A stretch of DNA of 64,000 nt, from positions 930,001-994,000 of the forward strand of contig NZ_QTJP01000001.1 of NCBI RefSeq assembly GCF_003391115.1, in the 5' to 3' direction. Numbering within the stretch: position 1 is the stretch's first letter; every line of letters begins with the position of its first letter. Below the pieces are notes generated by a model. That model made no database searches. It was not told the origin of the DNA and saw only the letters and a list, made by a program, of their open reading frames with translations. The DNA is from Sphingomonas crusticola. GTDB lineage: Bacteria; Pseudomonadota; Alphaproteobacteria; Sphingomonadales; Sphingomonadaceae. Of the stretch, positions 54,001 to 61,804 are shown piece by piece. Position numbers and translations under genes: made by a program.

Positions 54001-54056
54001 CCGGCCAGGCCGGTCGATACGAGCAGTGGGTATTTGTTCGCGCGATTAAGCGTCAC
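51036..54056 (-). CDS. TonB-dependent receptor, Caulobacter/Xanthomonas carbohydrate type
   Basis: 1006 residues from GTG 54056 (GGGAGAGGGAC directly upstream). Signal peptide (NRANKYPLLVSTGLAGMFVA) is followed by the TonB box region DEIVVTGFRASL, a plug domain (IPGVALSRGDGGEGRNISVR, RVRINGMEG) and a 22-strand outer-membrane barrel ending in a terminal Phe (LAVNFRF). The layout matches the TonB_Xanth_Caul group linked to uptake of sugars and plant polysaccharide fragments. It is downstream of the GntR gene and faces the DUF1080-oxidoreductase-uxuA cluster across that regulator. Confidence 0.93.
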   Translation of the reverse strand: MTLNRANKYPLLVSTGLAGMFVATIATAQTPAASGQAGAVAPPQAPADALQEDEIVVTGFRASLNSALNAKRNETAAVDSIVAEDIGKFPDSNLAESMQRIPGVALSRGDGGEGRNISVRGLGAQFTRVRINGMEGVSQVSGSDIRGGVATGRSFDFVTFPTEIFSSLAVRKTVSADVEEGSLGATVDLRAPKPFDQKQDFVFSSTARAIYNDIRKKADPRVSALVSKKFGDTFGILGSVAYSKRHIDEYAYSAVDILPTYVAGQSRPVTLPGATSATNIIFPYCTPIGYTYQGVPVTSPAPGYANSGVSVGADANNCSTGNPRTSSKTAYDYIMSRTGPSGRPGGGVFLPRLPRPVKGSQNQDRLAGSLTLQWKPSDNTDVSLDGLYSRFKVNRLDTMLDARSMGRTASNNGQPMMSVRDIQVDDNGSLVYGLWDGVDLRSEMQDEHFTSTYRQVNLNFDQRFSDNFRLFGLAGINESRLHVNRLQVAMDSNDTDNFAIDFRNSHDLPLLTYGIDTANAANFLYGPPLADGTQRGQLSNFIRTNTIVSKTFELNSEWEAAPHFTVQVGGQYRTNRYKAREKQLATSTPLALPAGVSLPSITFVTSGVGKNLDGHMQNFAAIDPDKFRSAANLDSYVYCSVECAKGTYGGVDEKYRSGYLMVKFSTEDILPFTLRGDAGVRYVHTGLDTYGPIPAAAPAGSTYPSVYVISQVKRSYSDWLPSMNLALDVTHDLVARFSAARVMSRPAYGQLIPSGSANIVIRTASITNPYLDPIRADTLDASLEWYFAPGSLISVAYFHKDIETYIQNTSQLVPFRDLGLPLSLLQGTGTGVTPDELFSVTRSTNTPGGPLNGVEVNVQLPFRFLPGILKNFGALANFTRVRSNINYIISPTTTRTAPLVGLSPETASGTLYYEDNKFSIRSTINYRSSFLTGIPGPTDSDANGNASSIFVDASASYNISENLKLIAEVTNITNETNRLYTDTVRQDPLYTAYFGRTYALAVNFRF

Positions 54057-54195
54057 GTCCCTCTCCCTTTATTATCCCCGGCTCATCTTCGAAGCCGTGC
54101 GCCGATGAACGGTCTGTTCATCATGGGATAACATCTCGAAAGATGCATGACAATATGCCTAGAAGTGGTCAGGCATGTTTGGAGGATTGATCGCG

Positions 54196-54207
54196 TTGCA
54201 GCTGCAA
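54196..54207. promoter_or_regulatory. 12-bp palindrome TTGCAGCTGCAA before the TonB receptor
   Basis: A perfect 12-base palindrome 140 bases before the GTG start of the receptor gene and 24 bases after the GntR stop. Compact palindromes of this size are typical operators of LacI- or GntR-type regulators; the protein that binds is unknown. Confidence 0.4.
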
Positions 54208-54230
54208 TTGGTCATCCGCCGGCGGTCAGA

Positions 54231-54974
54231 TCAGACCGCCCGCCGGGCAAAGGCGCGGCGGCGCTGGGCGATTTCGGCGCGCGCCCGCTCCACCGCTTCG
54301 GTTTCGTCGACATGGAGCAGATGGTCGATCACCCGCGAAAGATGGCCGCGCATCGCCAGGCGCGCCTCGGCCGGGTCGCGCGCTTCGAGCGCGCGCAGGA
54401 TGCGGCCATGCTCTTCCAGCCGCTCGCGCGTGCCGAGGCTGCCCGCCTTGACCAGCACCTGCCGCGCGAGCGGGGAGCGGAAGCGCATGTCCCAGAAATC
54501 GGTCACCACCGCGATGATCGCGGAATTGCGCGTCGCCTCGGCGATCGCGATGTGGAAGCGGCGGTCGGCATCCTCCGCCGCCGCGACATCCTCTTGCGCC
54601 ATTTCGTCGAGCAGGAGGCGCAACTGTACTAGCTCCTCCTCGTCTATCTCGGTCGCCGCGACCGCCGCGACTTCGCCCTCGATCAGGCGGCGCGCCTCGG
54701 TGATCTCGAACGCGCCGACATCCAGTTCCTCGTCGACATTGCCGCTGGTGGAGGCGAGCACGAACACGCCGGAACCCTTGCGGGCTTCGACCAGTCCCTG
54801 CATCTCCAGCGCGATCATCGCCTCGCGTATGGTCGGACGGCTGACGCCGAAGCGCTCGGTCAGGTCGCGCTCCGCGGGCAAGCGCGAGCCGATCGGGAAG
54901 ACCCCGCTGGCAATGTCCGTCACGATGGCCTGCACGATCCTGCGGTAAAGCTTACCCCCGCCCTCGCCTTGCAT
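54231..54974 (-). CDS. GntR family regulator, FadR/FCD subfamily
   Basis: 247 residues. N-terminal winged helix (LYRRIVQAIVTDIASGVFP, LPAERDLTERFGVSRPTIRE, GSGVFV; about 8-75) and a C-terminal FCD ligand-binding domain (about 95-225) with the metal-binding His/Asp pattern RRFHIAIAEATRN. FCD regulators of uronate genes (UxuR/ExuR) share this layout. Lying between the TonB receptor and the uxuA cluster, it is the obvious candidate regulator of both. Confidence 0.9.
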   Translation of the reverse strand: MQGEGGGKLYRRIVQAIVTDIASGVFPIGSRLPAERDLTERFGVSRPTIREAMIALEMQGLVEARKGSGVFVLASTSGNVDEELDVGAFEITEARRLIEGEVAAVAATEIDEEELVQLRLLLDEMAQEDVAAAEDADRRFHIAIAEATRNSAIIAVVTDFWDMRFRSPLARQVLVKAGSLGTRERLEEHGRILRALEARDPAEARLAMRGHLSRVIDHLLHVDETEAVERARAEIAQRRRAFARRAV

Positions 54975-55173
54975 CAGTCTTTTCCTGTTCGATCGAACGG
55001 CTGCACCGGGTTGCAGCCGCTGCTCCCTCTTGCATCGTGGCGCATGGCGTCAAGTACGTCGGCCCGTCCGCCAAGTCAAAGAAATGTCTGACAAGCTATT
55101 GCAAGTGGCCCGACCACATTTTACCGTGATGGCAGACGCCCGCGCACGATCGGGCGCGTCAATGGGGAAGGTC

Positions 55174-56580
55174 ATGAAGGCAACACGCGCCAGCCGGACG
55201 GGCGGTATCCTACGGCTGATCCCACTCTCCGCCCTGCTCGCGCTCGGCGCGCCCGCCACGCGGGCGACCTTGACAGCCTCCCCCAAAGCGGCGCCCGCCG
55301 CCCACGCGCAATGGCGCGCGATCGCGCTCCGGCCCGGCCTGCCCGGCTTTCACCGCACCGGCGGCGATGCCGTTTACGAAGTCGTCGGCGGCGAGCTGGT
55401 CGGCCGCGCCCGCCCGGGCAAGACCAACAGCTGGCTCGTCTCGGACGCCCTCTACGGCGACTATATCATGGAATTCGACGCCAAAACCGATCCGGTGCTC
55501 AATTCCGGGGTGATGGTGCGCGGGCAGAGCCGGCCCGATTACCGCAACGGCGTGGTCCATGGCTATCAGGCGGAGATCGACCCGAGCGCGCGCCGCTGGA
55601 GCGGCGGCATGTACGATGAGCAGCGCCGCCAGTGGCTCTACACGCTCGGTCGCAACGAGCCGGCGCGGCGCACCTTCCGCTCCGGCGACTGGAATCATTA
55701 TCGCATCGAGGCGATCGGCAATCGGCTGCGCACCTGGATCAACGGCGTTCCCGCCACCGACATTGTCGACGACACCGACGCGCGCGGCTTCATCGCCTTC
55801 CAAGTGCACGCCATCCCGGACGAGCAGGCGCGCAAGGGCCCGGAGGTGCGCTTTCGCGGCGTCCGCATCATCACCGATAATCCTGCGCGCTACGCGTTGG
55901 CCGAGAGCGGGCTTGCCCAGCAAGGATATCTGACCAACCGGCTGAGCCCCGGCGAGCGCCGGGCCGGCTGGGCATTGCTGTGGGACGGGTCGAGCGGCAA
56001 GGGCTGGCGCGCGGTTGCCGGGCCGGGCTTTCCGGCGCGCGGCTGGACGATCGCCGACGGCACGCTGTCGGCCGCCGGCGGCGGAGACATCGCCACCCTC
56101 GCGTCGTATCGCGACTTCGAACTGTCGGTCGATTTCCGGCTGGCCCAAGGGGCCAACAGCGGCATCAAATATCGCATCGCACCGGGCACGCGCTCGCTCG
56201 GGCTGGAATATCAATTGCTCGACGATGAGCGGCACCCCGACGCCAAAATGGGGCGCGACGGCAACCGCACGCTCGCCTCGCTCTACGATCTCATCCCGGC
56301 GCGCAACCTGTCCGACCCGGCAAGTCCCGGCAAGCGGATCAACCCGCCCGGGGAGTGGAACCGGGCGGTGATCGTGGTGCGCGGCAACCATGTCGAGCAT
56401 TGGCTGAACGGCTTCAAGATGGTCGACTATGATCGCGGCTCGCCTGAATTCCGGGCTTTGGTCGCGGCGAGCAAATTCGCAGGCGAGCAGGGCTTCGGCA
56501 CATGGGCCCAGAGCCCGATCCTGCTGCAGGATCATGGCGATCGGGTGGACTTCCGCTCGATCAAACTGCGCAAATTCTAG
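55174..56580 (+). CDS. Exported protein with two DUF1080 (3-keto-disaccharide hydrolase) domains
   Basis: 468 residues from ATG 55174 (GGGGAAGG just upstream). A signal sequence (ILRLIPLSALLALGAPATRA) precedes two concanavalin-like beta-sandwich DUF1080 domains: residues about 46-235 (LVSDALYGDYIMEFDAKTD, GVMVRGQSRPDYRNG, YQAEIDPS) and about 267-468 (WALLWDGSSGKGWRAVAG, GANSGIKYRI, GLEYQLLDDERHP). Characterised members cleave 3-keto glycosides, often by beta-elimination, after a dehydrogenase has oxidised C3. Two dehydrogenase-type genes follow directly, which fits that chemistry. Confidence 0.88.
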   Translation: MKATRASRTGGILRLIPLSALLALGAPATRATLTASPKAAPAAHAQWRAIALRPGLPGFHRTGGDAVYEVVGGELVGRARPGKTNSWLVSDALYGDYIMEFDAKTDPVLNSGVMVRGQSRPDYRNGVVHGYQAEIDPSARRWSGGMYDEQRRQWLYTLGRNEPARRTFRSGDWNHYRIEAIGNRLRTWINGVPATDIVDDTDARGFIAFQVHAIPDEQARKGPEVRFRGVRIITDNPARYALAESGLAQQGYLTNRLSPGERRAGWALLWDGSSGKGWRAVAGPGFPARGWTIADGTLSAAGGGDIATLASYRDFELSVDFRLAQGANSGIKYRIAPGTRSLGLEYQLLDDERHPDAKMGRDGNRTLASLYDLIPARNLSDPASPGKRINPPGEWNRAVIVVRGNHVEHWLNGFKMVDYDRGSPEFRALVAASKFAGEQGFGTWAQSPILLQDHGDRVDFRSIKLRKF

Positions 56581-56593
56581 GGAGATCGGGTCG

Positions 56594-57907
56594 ATGATGG
56601 ACCGTCGCACATTAATCAAGGGAGCAGGCGCCGCCGTCGGTGTCGCGATGAGCGCCAGCAGCTATGCGCGGATCAAGGGTGCCAATGATCGCCTCAACGT
56701 CGCGGTGATCGGCGTCAACGGTCGCGGCCAGGCGCATATCGCCGCCTTCTCCAAAGTCCCCAACGTCTCGCTCAGTCACATCGCCGATTGCGACTCCGCC
56801 GTGCTGGCGAAACGCGGCGCCGCCTTTGCCGCGCGCGGGCTTCCGACGCCGAAGATGGAAAGCGACTATCGCCGCCTGCTCCAGAACCGGGACGTCGATA
56901 TCGTCACCGTCGCCACCCCCGATTTCAGCCATGTGAAGGTCGCCACCGACGCGATGGACGCGGGCCACCATGTCTATTGCGAGAAGCCGGTCGGCCTGGC
57001 GCCCGCCGAAGGCGAGGCGATGATCGCCATGCAGAAACGTACCGGCCGCAAGCTCCAGATCGGCAATCAGCAGCGCTCCAGCCCCGAGACGCGCCAGCTC
57101 GGCGAGCTGATCAAGGCGGGCGAGCTCGGCCATGTCTATGAGGCGCAGACATGGTATGCCATGGCGCGCCGCCCGATCGGCCGCGGCCACACCGCGCCAC
57201 CGCCCGCAACGCTGAACTGGGATATGTGGCAAGGCCCGCGCCCGCGCGCGCCCTATCGCTCGAACCTGGTGCCCTACAATTGGCACTGGGTCTGGCAGTA
57301 CGGCACCGGCGAGATCTGCAACAACGGCATGCACGAGATCGACGTGGCGCGCTGGCTGATGGGGCTCGAATATCCCCGGCGGGTGACCGCGCACGGCACG
57401 CGCCAATTCTTCAAGAACGACGATTGGGACATGTACGATGCCATGGATCTGACGCTCGCTTATGATGGCGATCGCACGATCCGGTGGGAGGGGCAGAGCG
57501 GCAACGCGATGGAGCGCTACGGGCGCGGCCGCGGCGTGCTGCTGCTCGGCACCAAGGGCTCCGCGGTCGTCGATCGCAACGGGTTCGAACTGTTCGATCT
57601 CGCCGGCAAGCAGGTTCGGGTGGTGAAGGCCGCGGCGGATTCGGCGACCACCAACACCGTCGGCGAGGGCATCCTCGACATATATCATGCCGGCAATCTG
57701 GTGGATGTTATCCGCGGCAAGGCGAGCACGCTGAATTCGCCTATTGCGGAGGGGCATATCAGCACGACCATCTGCCACCTCGGCAACATGGCCTATCGCA
57801 CCAATGCGACCCTGACGATCGATCCCGCGACCGGGCGTCCCGCGAGCGCGGAAGCGATGAAGCTTTGGTCGGTGGACTATGAGCCCGGCTGGGAGGTCAA
57901 GGCCTGA
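56594..57907 (+). CDS. Gfo/Idh/MocA oxidoreductase with Tat signal
   Basis: 437 residues from ATG 56594, 13 bases after the DUF1080 stop, with GGGAG upstream. DRRTLIKGAGAAVGVAM is a twin-arginine signal, so the enzyme is exported with its NAD(P) cofactor bound. Rossmann start LNVAVIGVNGRGQAHI, then VYCEKPVGL with the catalytic EKP motif, and GEICNNGMHEIDVARWLMGL with the conserved His-x-x-Asp region. Family members oxidise sugar hydroxyls, including C3 of glycosides. Confidence 0.9.
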   Translation: MMDRRTLIKGAGAAVGVAMSASSYARIKGANDRLNVAVIGVNGRGQAHIAAFSKVPNVSLSHIADCDSAVLAKRGAAFAARGLPTPKMESDYRRLLQNRDVDIVTVATPDFSHVKVATDAMDAGHHVYCEKPVGLAPAEGEAMIAMQKRTGRKLQIGNQQRSSPETRQLGELIKAGELGHVYEAQTWYAMARRPIGRGHTAPPPATLNWDMWQGPRPRAPYRSNLVPYNWHWVWQYGTGEICNNGMHEIDVARWLMGLEYPRRVTAHGTRQFFKNDDWDMYDAMDLTLAYDGDRTIRWEGQSGNAMERYGRGRGVLLLGTKGSAVVDRNGFELFDLAGKQVRVVKAAADSATTNTVGEGILDIYHAGNLVDVIRGKASTLNSPIAEGHISTTICHLGNMAYRTNATLTIDPATGRPASAEAMKLWSVDYEPGWEVKA

Positions 57908-58057
57908 GCGGCAGGCGTTCCCGCCATGGCTGCGGATCGAACTCTATGCCCCCCGACGAGACGCGGGACGCGTTGCCGGCGTCGTCCCCTGCCCGGCGAT
58001 CCGTCTCGGCGTGACCCGGTCCGATTTCGCCCGACAGCATGAAGAGAGGAAGTGCAT

Positions 58058-59215
58058 GTGAAGGACACCAGCCGCCGCGACCTGATCGGCCTTGCCCTTG
58101 GCACCGGCCTGTCGGCCATGGCCGCCGAAGCGCTCGCCCAGTCGACCACGCGGGGCGACGCCCCCACGGAGAGTGCGCCCGCGCGCCCGGTGCCGGAGGC
58201 AAAATATCGCGTTCCGTTCGGGGTGATCGGGCTGGATCACGGCCATATCTACGCGATCACCGATGCCATGATCCGCGGCGGAGGCGTACTCACCGCCTTC
58301 TATGCCGGCGATCCGAAACAGGTCGCGGCTTTTCAGAAGCGCTATCCCGGCGTGCCGTTGGCCCGCTCCGAGGACGAGATCGTCGAGAATCCGGCGATCA
58401 AGCTGGTGTGCAGCGCCGCCATCCCGGCGCTGCGCGCGCCGCTCGGCATCAAGGTGATGCGCGCGGGCAAGGACTATCTCAGCGACAAGGCCGCGGTGGT
58501 GACGCTGAAGCAGCTCGCCGAGGTCCGCGCCGCGATCAAGGCCACGGGCCGCAAGTTCGGGATCATGTATTCCGAGCGGCTGGAGGTGCCGGCCGCCGTG
58601 ATGGCGGGGCAGATGGTGCACGAGGGCGCGATCGGTCGCGTCATCCAGACGATCAACCTTGCCCCGCATCGTGTGTCCGCACCGACCCGGCCCGCCTGGT
58701 TCTGGGATCCGGCACTCAACGGCGGCATCCTGACCGACGTCGGCAGCCATCAGGCGGATCAGTTCGTGTACTTGACCGGCAGCAAGCGCGCGACCGTGCT
58801 CGCGGCGCAGGTCGGCAATTTCGGGCACCCCGAACATCCCGGATTCCAGGATTTCGGCGACATGATGATGCACGGCGACGGCGGCGCCGGATATGTCCGT
58901 GTCGACTGGTTCACGCCGGACGGGCTGCCGACCTGGGGCGACGGCCGCCTCTTCATCCTCGGCACCGAGGGCTATATCGAGCTGCGCAAATATGTCGATA
59001 TTGCGGGCCGGCCGGGCGGCAACCACCTGTTCGTCGCCGACCGGAAGGGCACGCGCTACCTTGATTGTTCGAAAGTGCCGCTGCCGTTCGGGCCGCAATT
59101 CATCACCGATCTGGTCGAGCGCACCTCGCTTGCGCAGGATCAGGACGGTGCATTGCTTGCGGCTGAATTGGTGTTGAAGGCTTCGGCCAGGGCGACGCGG
59201 GCGACGGCGGGATAG
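58058..59215 (+). CDS. Second Gfo/Idh/MocA oxidoreductase with Tat signal
   Basis: 385 residues from GTG 58058, seven bases after GAGAGGA; GTG 58052 is too close to the site. SRRDLIGLALGTGLSAMAA is a twin-arginine signal. FGVIGLDHGHIYAITDA replaces the usual GxGxxG of the Rossmann fold, and the EKP motif is DKA here (YLSDKAAVV), keeping only the lysine. NGGILTDVGSHQADQFVYL is the conserved C-terminal domain segment. It may differ in cofactor handling from the gene before it. A 150-base gap separates the two. Confidence 0.87.
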   Translation: MKDTSRRDLIGLALGTGLSAMAAEALAQSTTRGDAPTESAPARPVPEAKYRVPFGVIGLDHGHIYAITDAMIRGGGVLTAFYAGDPKQVAAFQKRYPGVPLARSEDEIVENPAIKLVCSAAIPALRAPLGIKVMRAGKDYLSDKAAVVTLKQLAEVRAAIKATGRKFGIMYSERLEVPAAVMAGQMVHEGAIGRVIQTINLAPHRVSAPTRPAWFWDPALNGGILTDVGSHQADQFVYLTGSKRATVLAAQVGNFGHPEHPGFQDFGDMMMHGDGGAGYVRVDWFTPDGLPTWGDGRLFILGTEGYIELRKYVDIAGRPGGNHLFVADRKGTRYLDCSKVPLPFGPQFITDLVERTSLAQDQDGALLAAELVLKASARATRATAG

Positions 59216-59247
59216 GGAAGTATCCGCGCGGTATCTGGCCGGGCGGG

Positions 59248-60465
59248 ATGGGCGAAAATGAGGCAATGGTGCTGACCCAGAAGAATGATCCGGTGCTGAT
59301 GACGCAGACGATGCGCTGGTTCGGCCCGGCGGACCCCGTGTCGCTGCGCGACATCCGCCAGGCCGGCGCCAGCGAGGTCGTGACCGCGCTGCATGACATA
59401 CCGAACGGGATGGTTTGGGATCGGCCGGCGATCGCCGCGCGCCGTGCCGAGATCACGCGCGCCGGCCTCGGCTGGAGCGTCGTCGAAAGTCTGCCTGTCC
59501 ATGAATCGATCAAGCTCGGCGCGCCGGACTGCGATCGCTATCTCGCCGCCTATCGCGAAAGTCTCCGCCACCTCGCCGCTGAGGGCGTGCGGGTCGTCAC
59601 GTACAATTTCATGCCGCTGCTGGACTGGACGCGGACCGATCTGCGCTACGAGATGCCCGACGGGGCGCTGGCATTACGCTTCGAGCCCGTCGCGCTCGCC
59701 GCTTATGACATCTACATCCTGCGCCGCCCCGATGCCGCGCGCGACTATGACGAGGCGACGTGCGCGGCGGCGGAGCGGCGCGTGCATGCCATGGACGCCG
59801 CCGCGCGCCTCGAGCTCGAGCAGACGATCATCGCCGGCCTGCCGGGCAGCGAGGAGAGTTTCACGTCGGCCGAGCTGCTGCGCGCGGTCGAACAATATGG
59901 CGACGTCGGCGCCGATCGCCTGCGTGAACATCACGCGGCTTTCCTCGAAGCGGTCTGCCCGGTGGCGGAAGAGGTCGGCATTCGCCTCGTCGTCCACCCC
60001 GACGATCCGCCCTTCCCGATTTTCGGACTACCGCGCGTGGTCAGCACCGAGGCGGACGTGGCCGCGATTTTTGCCCGCGTGCCCAGCGTCGCCAATGGCC
60101 TGTGTTTTTGCGCCGGATCGTTCGGCGCGCGGCAGGACAATGATCTTCCCGGCATGGTGGAGCGGCTACAGGATCGGATCGGCTTCGTGCACCTGCGTTC
60201 GGTGCAGCATGAGCCCGACGGCTCGTTCCACGAGGCGGCGCATCTCGAGGGCGACGCCCGCATGGCCGAGATCGTCGCCGCGCTTTACAATATCCAGCAG
60301 CGCTCCGGGCGCTCGATCCCGATGCGACCCGATCACGGCCATCAGATGATGTACGACCTCACCCGCACCACCAACCCGGGCTATTCGCTGATCGGCCGCA
60401 TGCGCGGCCTGGCCGAGCTGCGCGGGCTCGAACGGGGTATCGCGCACGCGGCCGCCGCCGCCTGA
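59248..60465 (+). CDS. uxuA: Mannonate dehydratase
   Basis: Dehydrates D-mannonate to 2-keto-3-deoxygluconate, joining uronate and mannonate breakdown to the Entner-Doudoroff/KDG route. 405 residues. MRWFGPADPVSLRDIRQAGA near the start and HPDDPPFPIFGLPRVVST, with metal-ligand His and Cys in LCFCAGSFGA and final MRPDHGHQMMYD, identify UxuA. ATG codons at 59248, 59266 and 59299 are in frame; none has a strong ribosome binding site, and I kept the longest. Last gene of the cluster. Confidence 0.92.
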   Translation: MGENEAMVLTQKNDPVLMTQTMRWFGPADPVSLRDIRQAGASEVVTALHDIPNGMVWDRPAIAARRAEITRAGLGWSVVESLPVHESIKLGAPDCDRYLAAYRESLRHLAAEGVRVVTYNFMPLLDWTRTDLRYEMPDGALALRFEPVALAAYDIYILRRPDAARDYDEATCAAAERRVHAMDAAARLELEQTIIAGLPGSEESFTSAELLRAVEQYGDVGADRLREHHAAFLEAVCPVAEEVGIRLVVHPDDPPFPIFGLPRVVSTEADVAAIFARVPSVANGLCFCAGSFGARQDNDLPGMVERLQDRIGFVHLRSVQHEPDGSFHEAAHLEGDARMAEIVAALYNIQQRSGRSIPMRPDHGHQMMYDLTRTTNPGYSLIGRMRGLAELRGLERGIAHAAAAA

Positions 60466-60497
60466 GCGACGAGCGACAGCCCATCAAGCGTGGCGAA

Positions 60498-60516
60498 CCG
60501 GCCGAGGAACGGCCGG
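60498..60516. terminator. Short GC hairpin between convergent uxuA and TetR genes
   Basis: CCGGCCG (60498-60504), loop AGGAA, CGGCCGG (60510-60516). No T-run follows; it fills the gap between the two stops and may act as a weak two-way terminator. Confidence 0.4.
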
Positions 60517-60518
60517 CA

Positions 60519-61097
60519 TTACCGGATTCGGACTATTCGGGAGAGCAAGGTCTCGACCACCGCCCCGAACCGTTCCGGATCGCCAAAAGCGCGCGCCGAC
60601 AGCATCGCCCCGTAAATTGCCGACATGAAGGCGTCCGCTTCCTCCTCGGGCGATCGGGCGAGCGTCACGCTCCCCTGTTTCACGCCCAATTTGAGCAAGC
60701 CTGTCAGCCAGCCGGTCAGGTCGGCGAAGTGGGCTCGCACCGACGCCGCCAGGTCGTCCGGCAGGCTCGGCAATTCGGCGGCGAGCATGCCCGCCACGCA
60801 GAAGGGCGCACTATTGTCGGCGATGCAGCGTTCCCAATAGCCGGCATAGCTGCGCAGCTGGTCGCCCGCGTCGGGGTCGGCCGTCGCCAGCATCTCCGTC
60901 TGCGCGTGGATCACCGCGCGCGTTTCCTCGACCACGGCTTTCGCCAAATCGCTCTTCGCCGGGAAATGATGGTGAATGCTCGCCTTCCGGATTCCCACCG
61001 CCTCGGCGATGTCGGCATAGCTGAAGCCATTATAGCCGCGAGTCATGATCAGGTCGCGTGCCGCGCGCACGATCTTCTCGGCCGTCGATCCATTCAT
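60519..61097 (-). CDS. TetR/AcrR family transcriptional regulator
   Basis: 192 residues. N-terminal helix-turn-helix YNGFSYADIAEAVGIRKASI and HHFPAKSDLAKAVVEE, then an all-helical ligand-binding domain. It resembles the AcrR-like group that senses small lipophilic compounds. The promoter region contains two palindromes, one of them covering its own ribosome binding site, so autoregulation is likely. Divergent from the membrane protein at 61206. Confidence 0.9.
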   Translation of the reverse strand: MNGSTAEKIVRAARDLIMTRGYNGFSYADIAEAVGIRKASIHHHFPAKSDLAKAVVEETRAVIHAQTEMLATADPDAGDQLRSYAGYWERCIADNSAPFCVAGMLAAELPSLPDDLAASVRAHFADLTGWLTGLLKLGVKQGSVTLARSPEEEADAFMSAIYGAMLSARAFGDPERFGAVVETLLSRIVRIR

Positions 61098-61104
61098 CGC
61101 ATTC

Positions 61105-61124
61105 TACCTTCCACTAGGTAGGTA
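61105..61124. promoter_or_regulatory. TetR operator 1 (overlaps regulator's own leader)
   Basis: TACCTTCC-ACTA-GGTAGGTA is an inverted repeat with one mismatch, 8 bases before the TetR ATG at 61097. It contains the same ACCT/AGGT half sites as operator 2. Confidence 0.6.
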
Positions 61125-61165
61125 AGCGCTTGCTATCCGCCGCACAACCGCCTAGCTGGCAAAGC

Positions 61166-61183
61166 CTACCTACTGGTAGGTAG
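61166..61183. promoter_or_regulatory. TetR operator 2
   Basis: CTACCTAC-TG-GTAGGTAG is a perfect 18-base palindrome 22 bases before the start of the divergent membrane protein gene, in position to control it. Confidence 0.7.
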
Positions 61184-61205
61184 CTAACAGCTCAAGGAGG
61201 CCCCT

Positions 61206-61766
61206 ATGACTGCTCAAGTCACGATCGATCGCCCGTCCGCCAGCAGCGCGTCGCTCCGCAACTATTACTTCACGCGTGGCCTTGTAGCCGCCGGCTGGGT
61301 CGCCGGCGCCTTCACGATCGGCAAGGATGTACCCGCCGTCGCCGCCATCCTGCTCGTCGCCTATCCGGCGTGGGATGCGGCCGCAAATCTGATCGACGCC
61401 CGGCGCAGCGGCGGTCTCGCCCGCAATCGCAGCCAGACGATCAATGCCGTTGTCAGCGGCATCGCCGCGCTCGCCATTCTGGCGTCGCTGAACGACACCA
61501 TAGCCGTCGTCGCAATCTTCGGGGCATGGGCGATCGTCGCCGGCCTGCTCCAGCTCGCCACCGGCCTGCGCCGTTGGAAAAGCTATGGCGCGCAATGGAC
61601 AATGCTTTTGAGCGGCGCGCAATCGGCGCTCGCCGGCGGCTTCTTCATCAGGCAAGCGCTCGGCGCCCCCGTCCACGGCATTACCGATGTCGCGCCCTAT
61701 GCCGCCTTCGGCGCCTTCTACTTCCTCGTCTCGGCGCTGTGGCTGACGGTGCGGCGCGGCCGTTGA
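61206..61766 (+). CDS. Small membrane protein, HdeD/DUF308-like
   Basis: 186 residues. AAGGAGG lies 5 bases before the ATG. Four or five membrane helices are evident (about 24-44, 47-60, 78-95, 98-120, 160-180). The repeated pattern of helices with short loops and WRFIxx-type elements is loosely that of DUF308/HdeD proteins; assignment is tentative. It is the probable target of the divergent TetR regulator. Confidence 0.65.
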   Translation: MTAQVTIDRPSASSASLRNYYFTRGLVAAGWVAGAFTIGKDVPAVAAILLVAYPAWDAAANLIDARRSGGLARNRSQTINAVVSGIAALAILASLNDTIAVVAIFGAWAIVAGLLQLATGLRRWKSYGAQWTMLLSGAQSALAGGFFIRQALGAPVHGITDVAPYAAFGAFYFLVSALWLTVRRGR

Positions 61767-61804
61767 CCCGTTCCCGCGGAGCGTGGCAGGATCGCCCGTC
61801 GCTG

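Noticed and set aside
51003-54131. Open frame of more than 1000 codons on the plus strand opposite the TonB receptor
   Set aside because: It mirrors the receptor gene, is rich in Arg, His and Asp typical of antisense reading of GC-rich code, and has no family motif or ribosome binding site.
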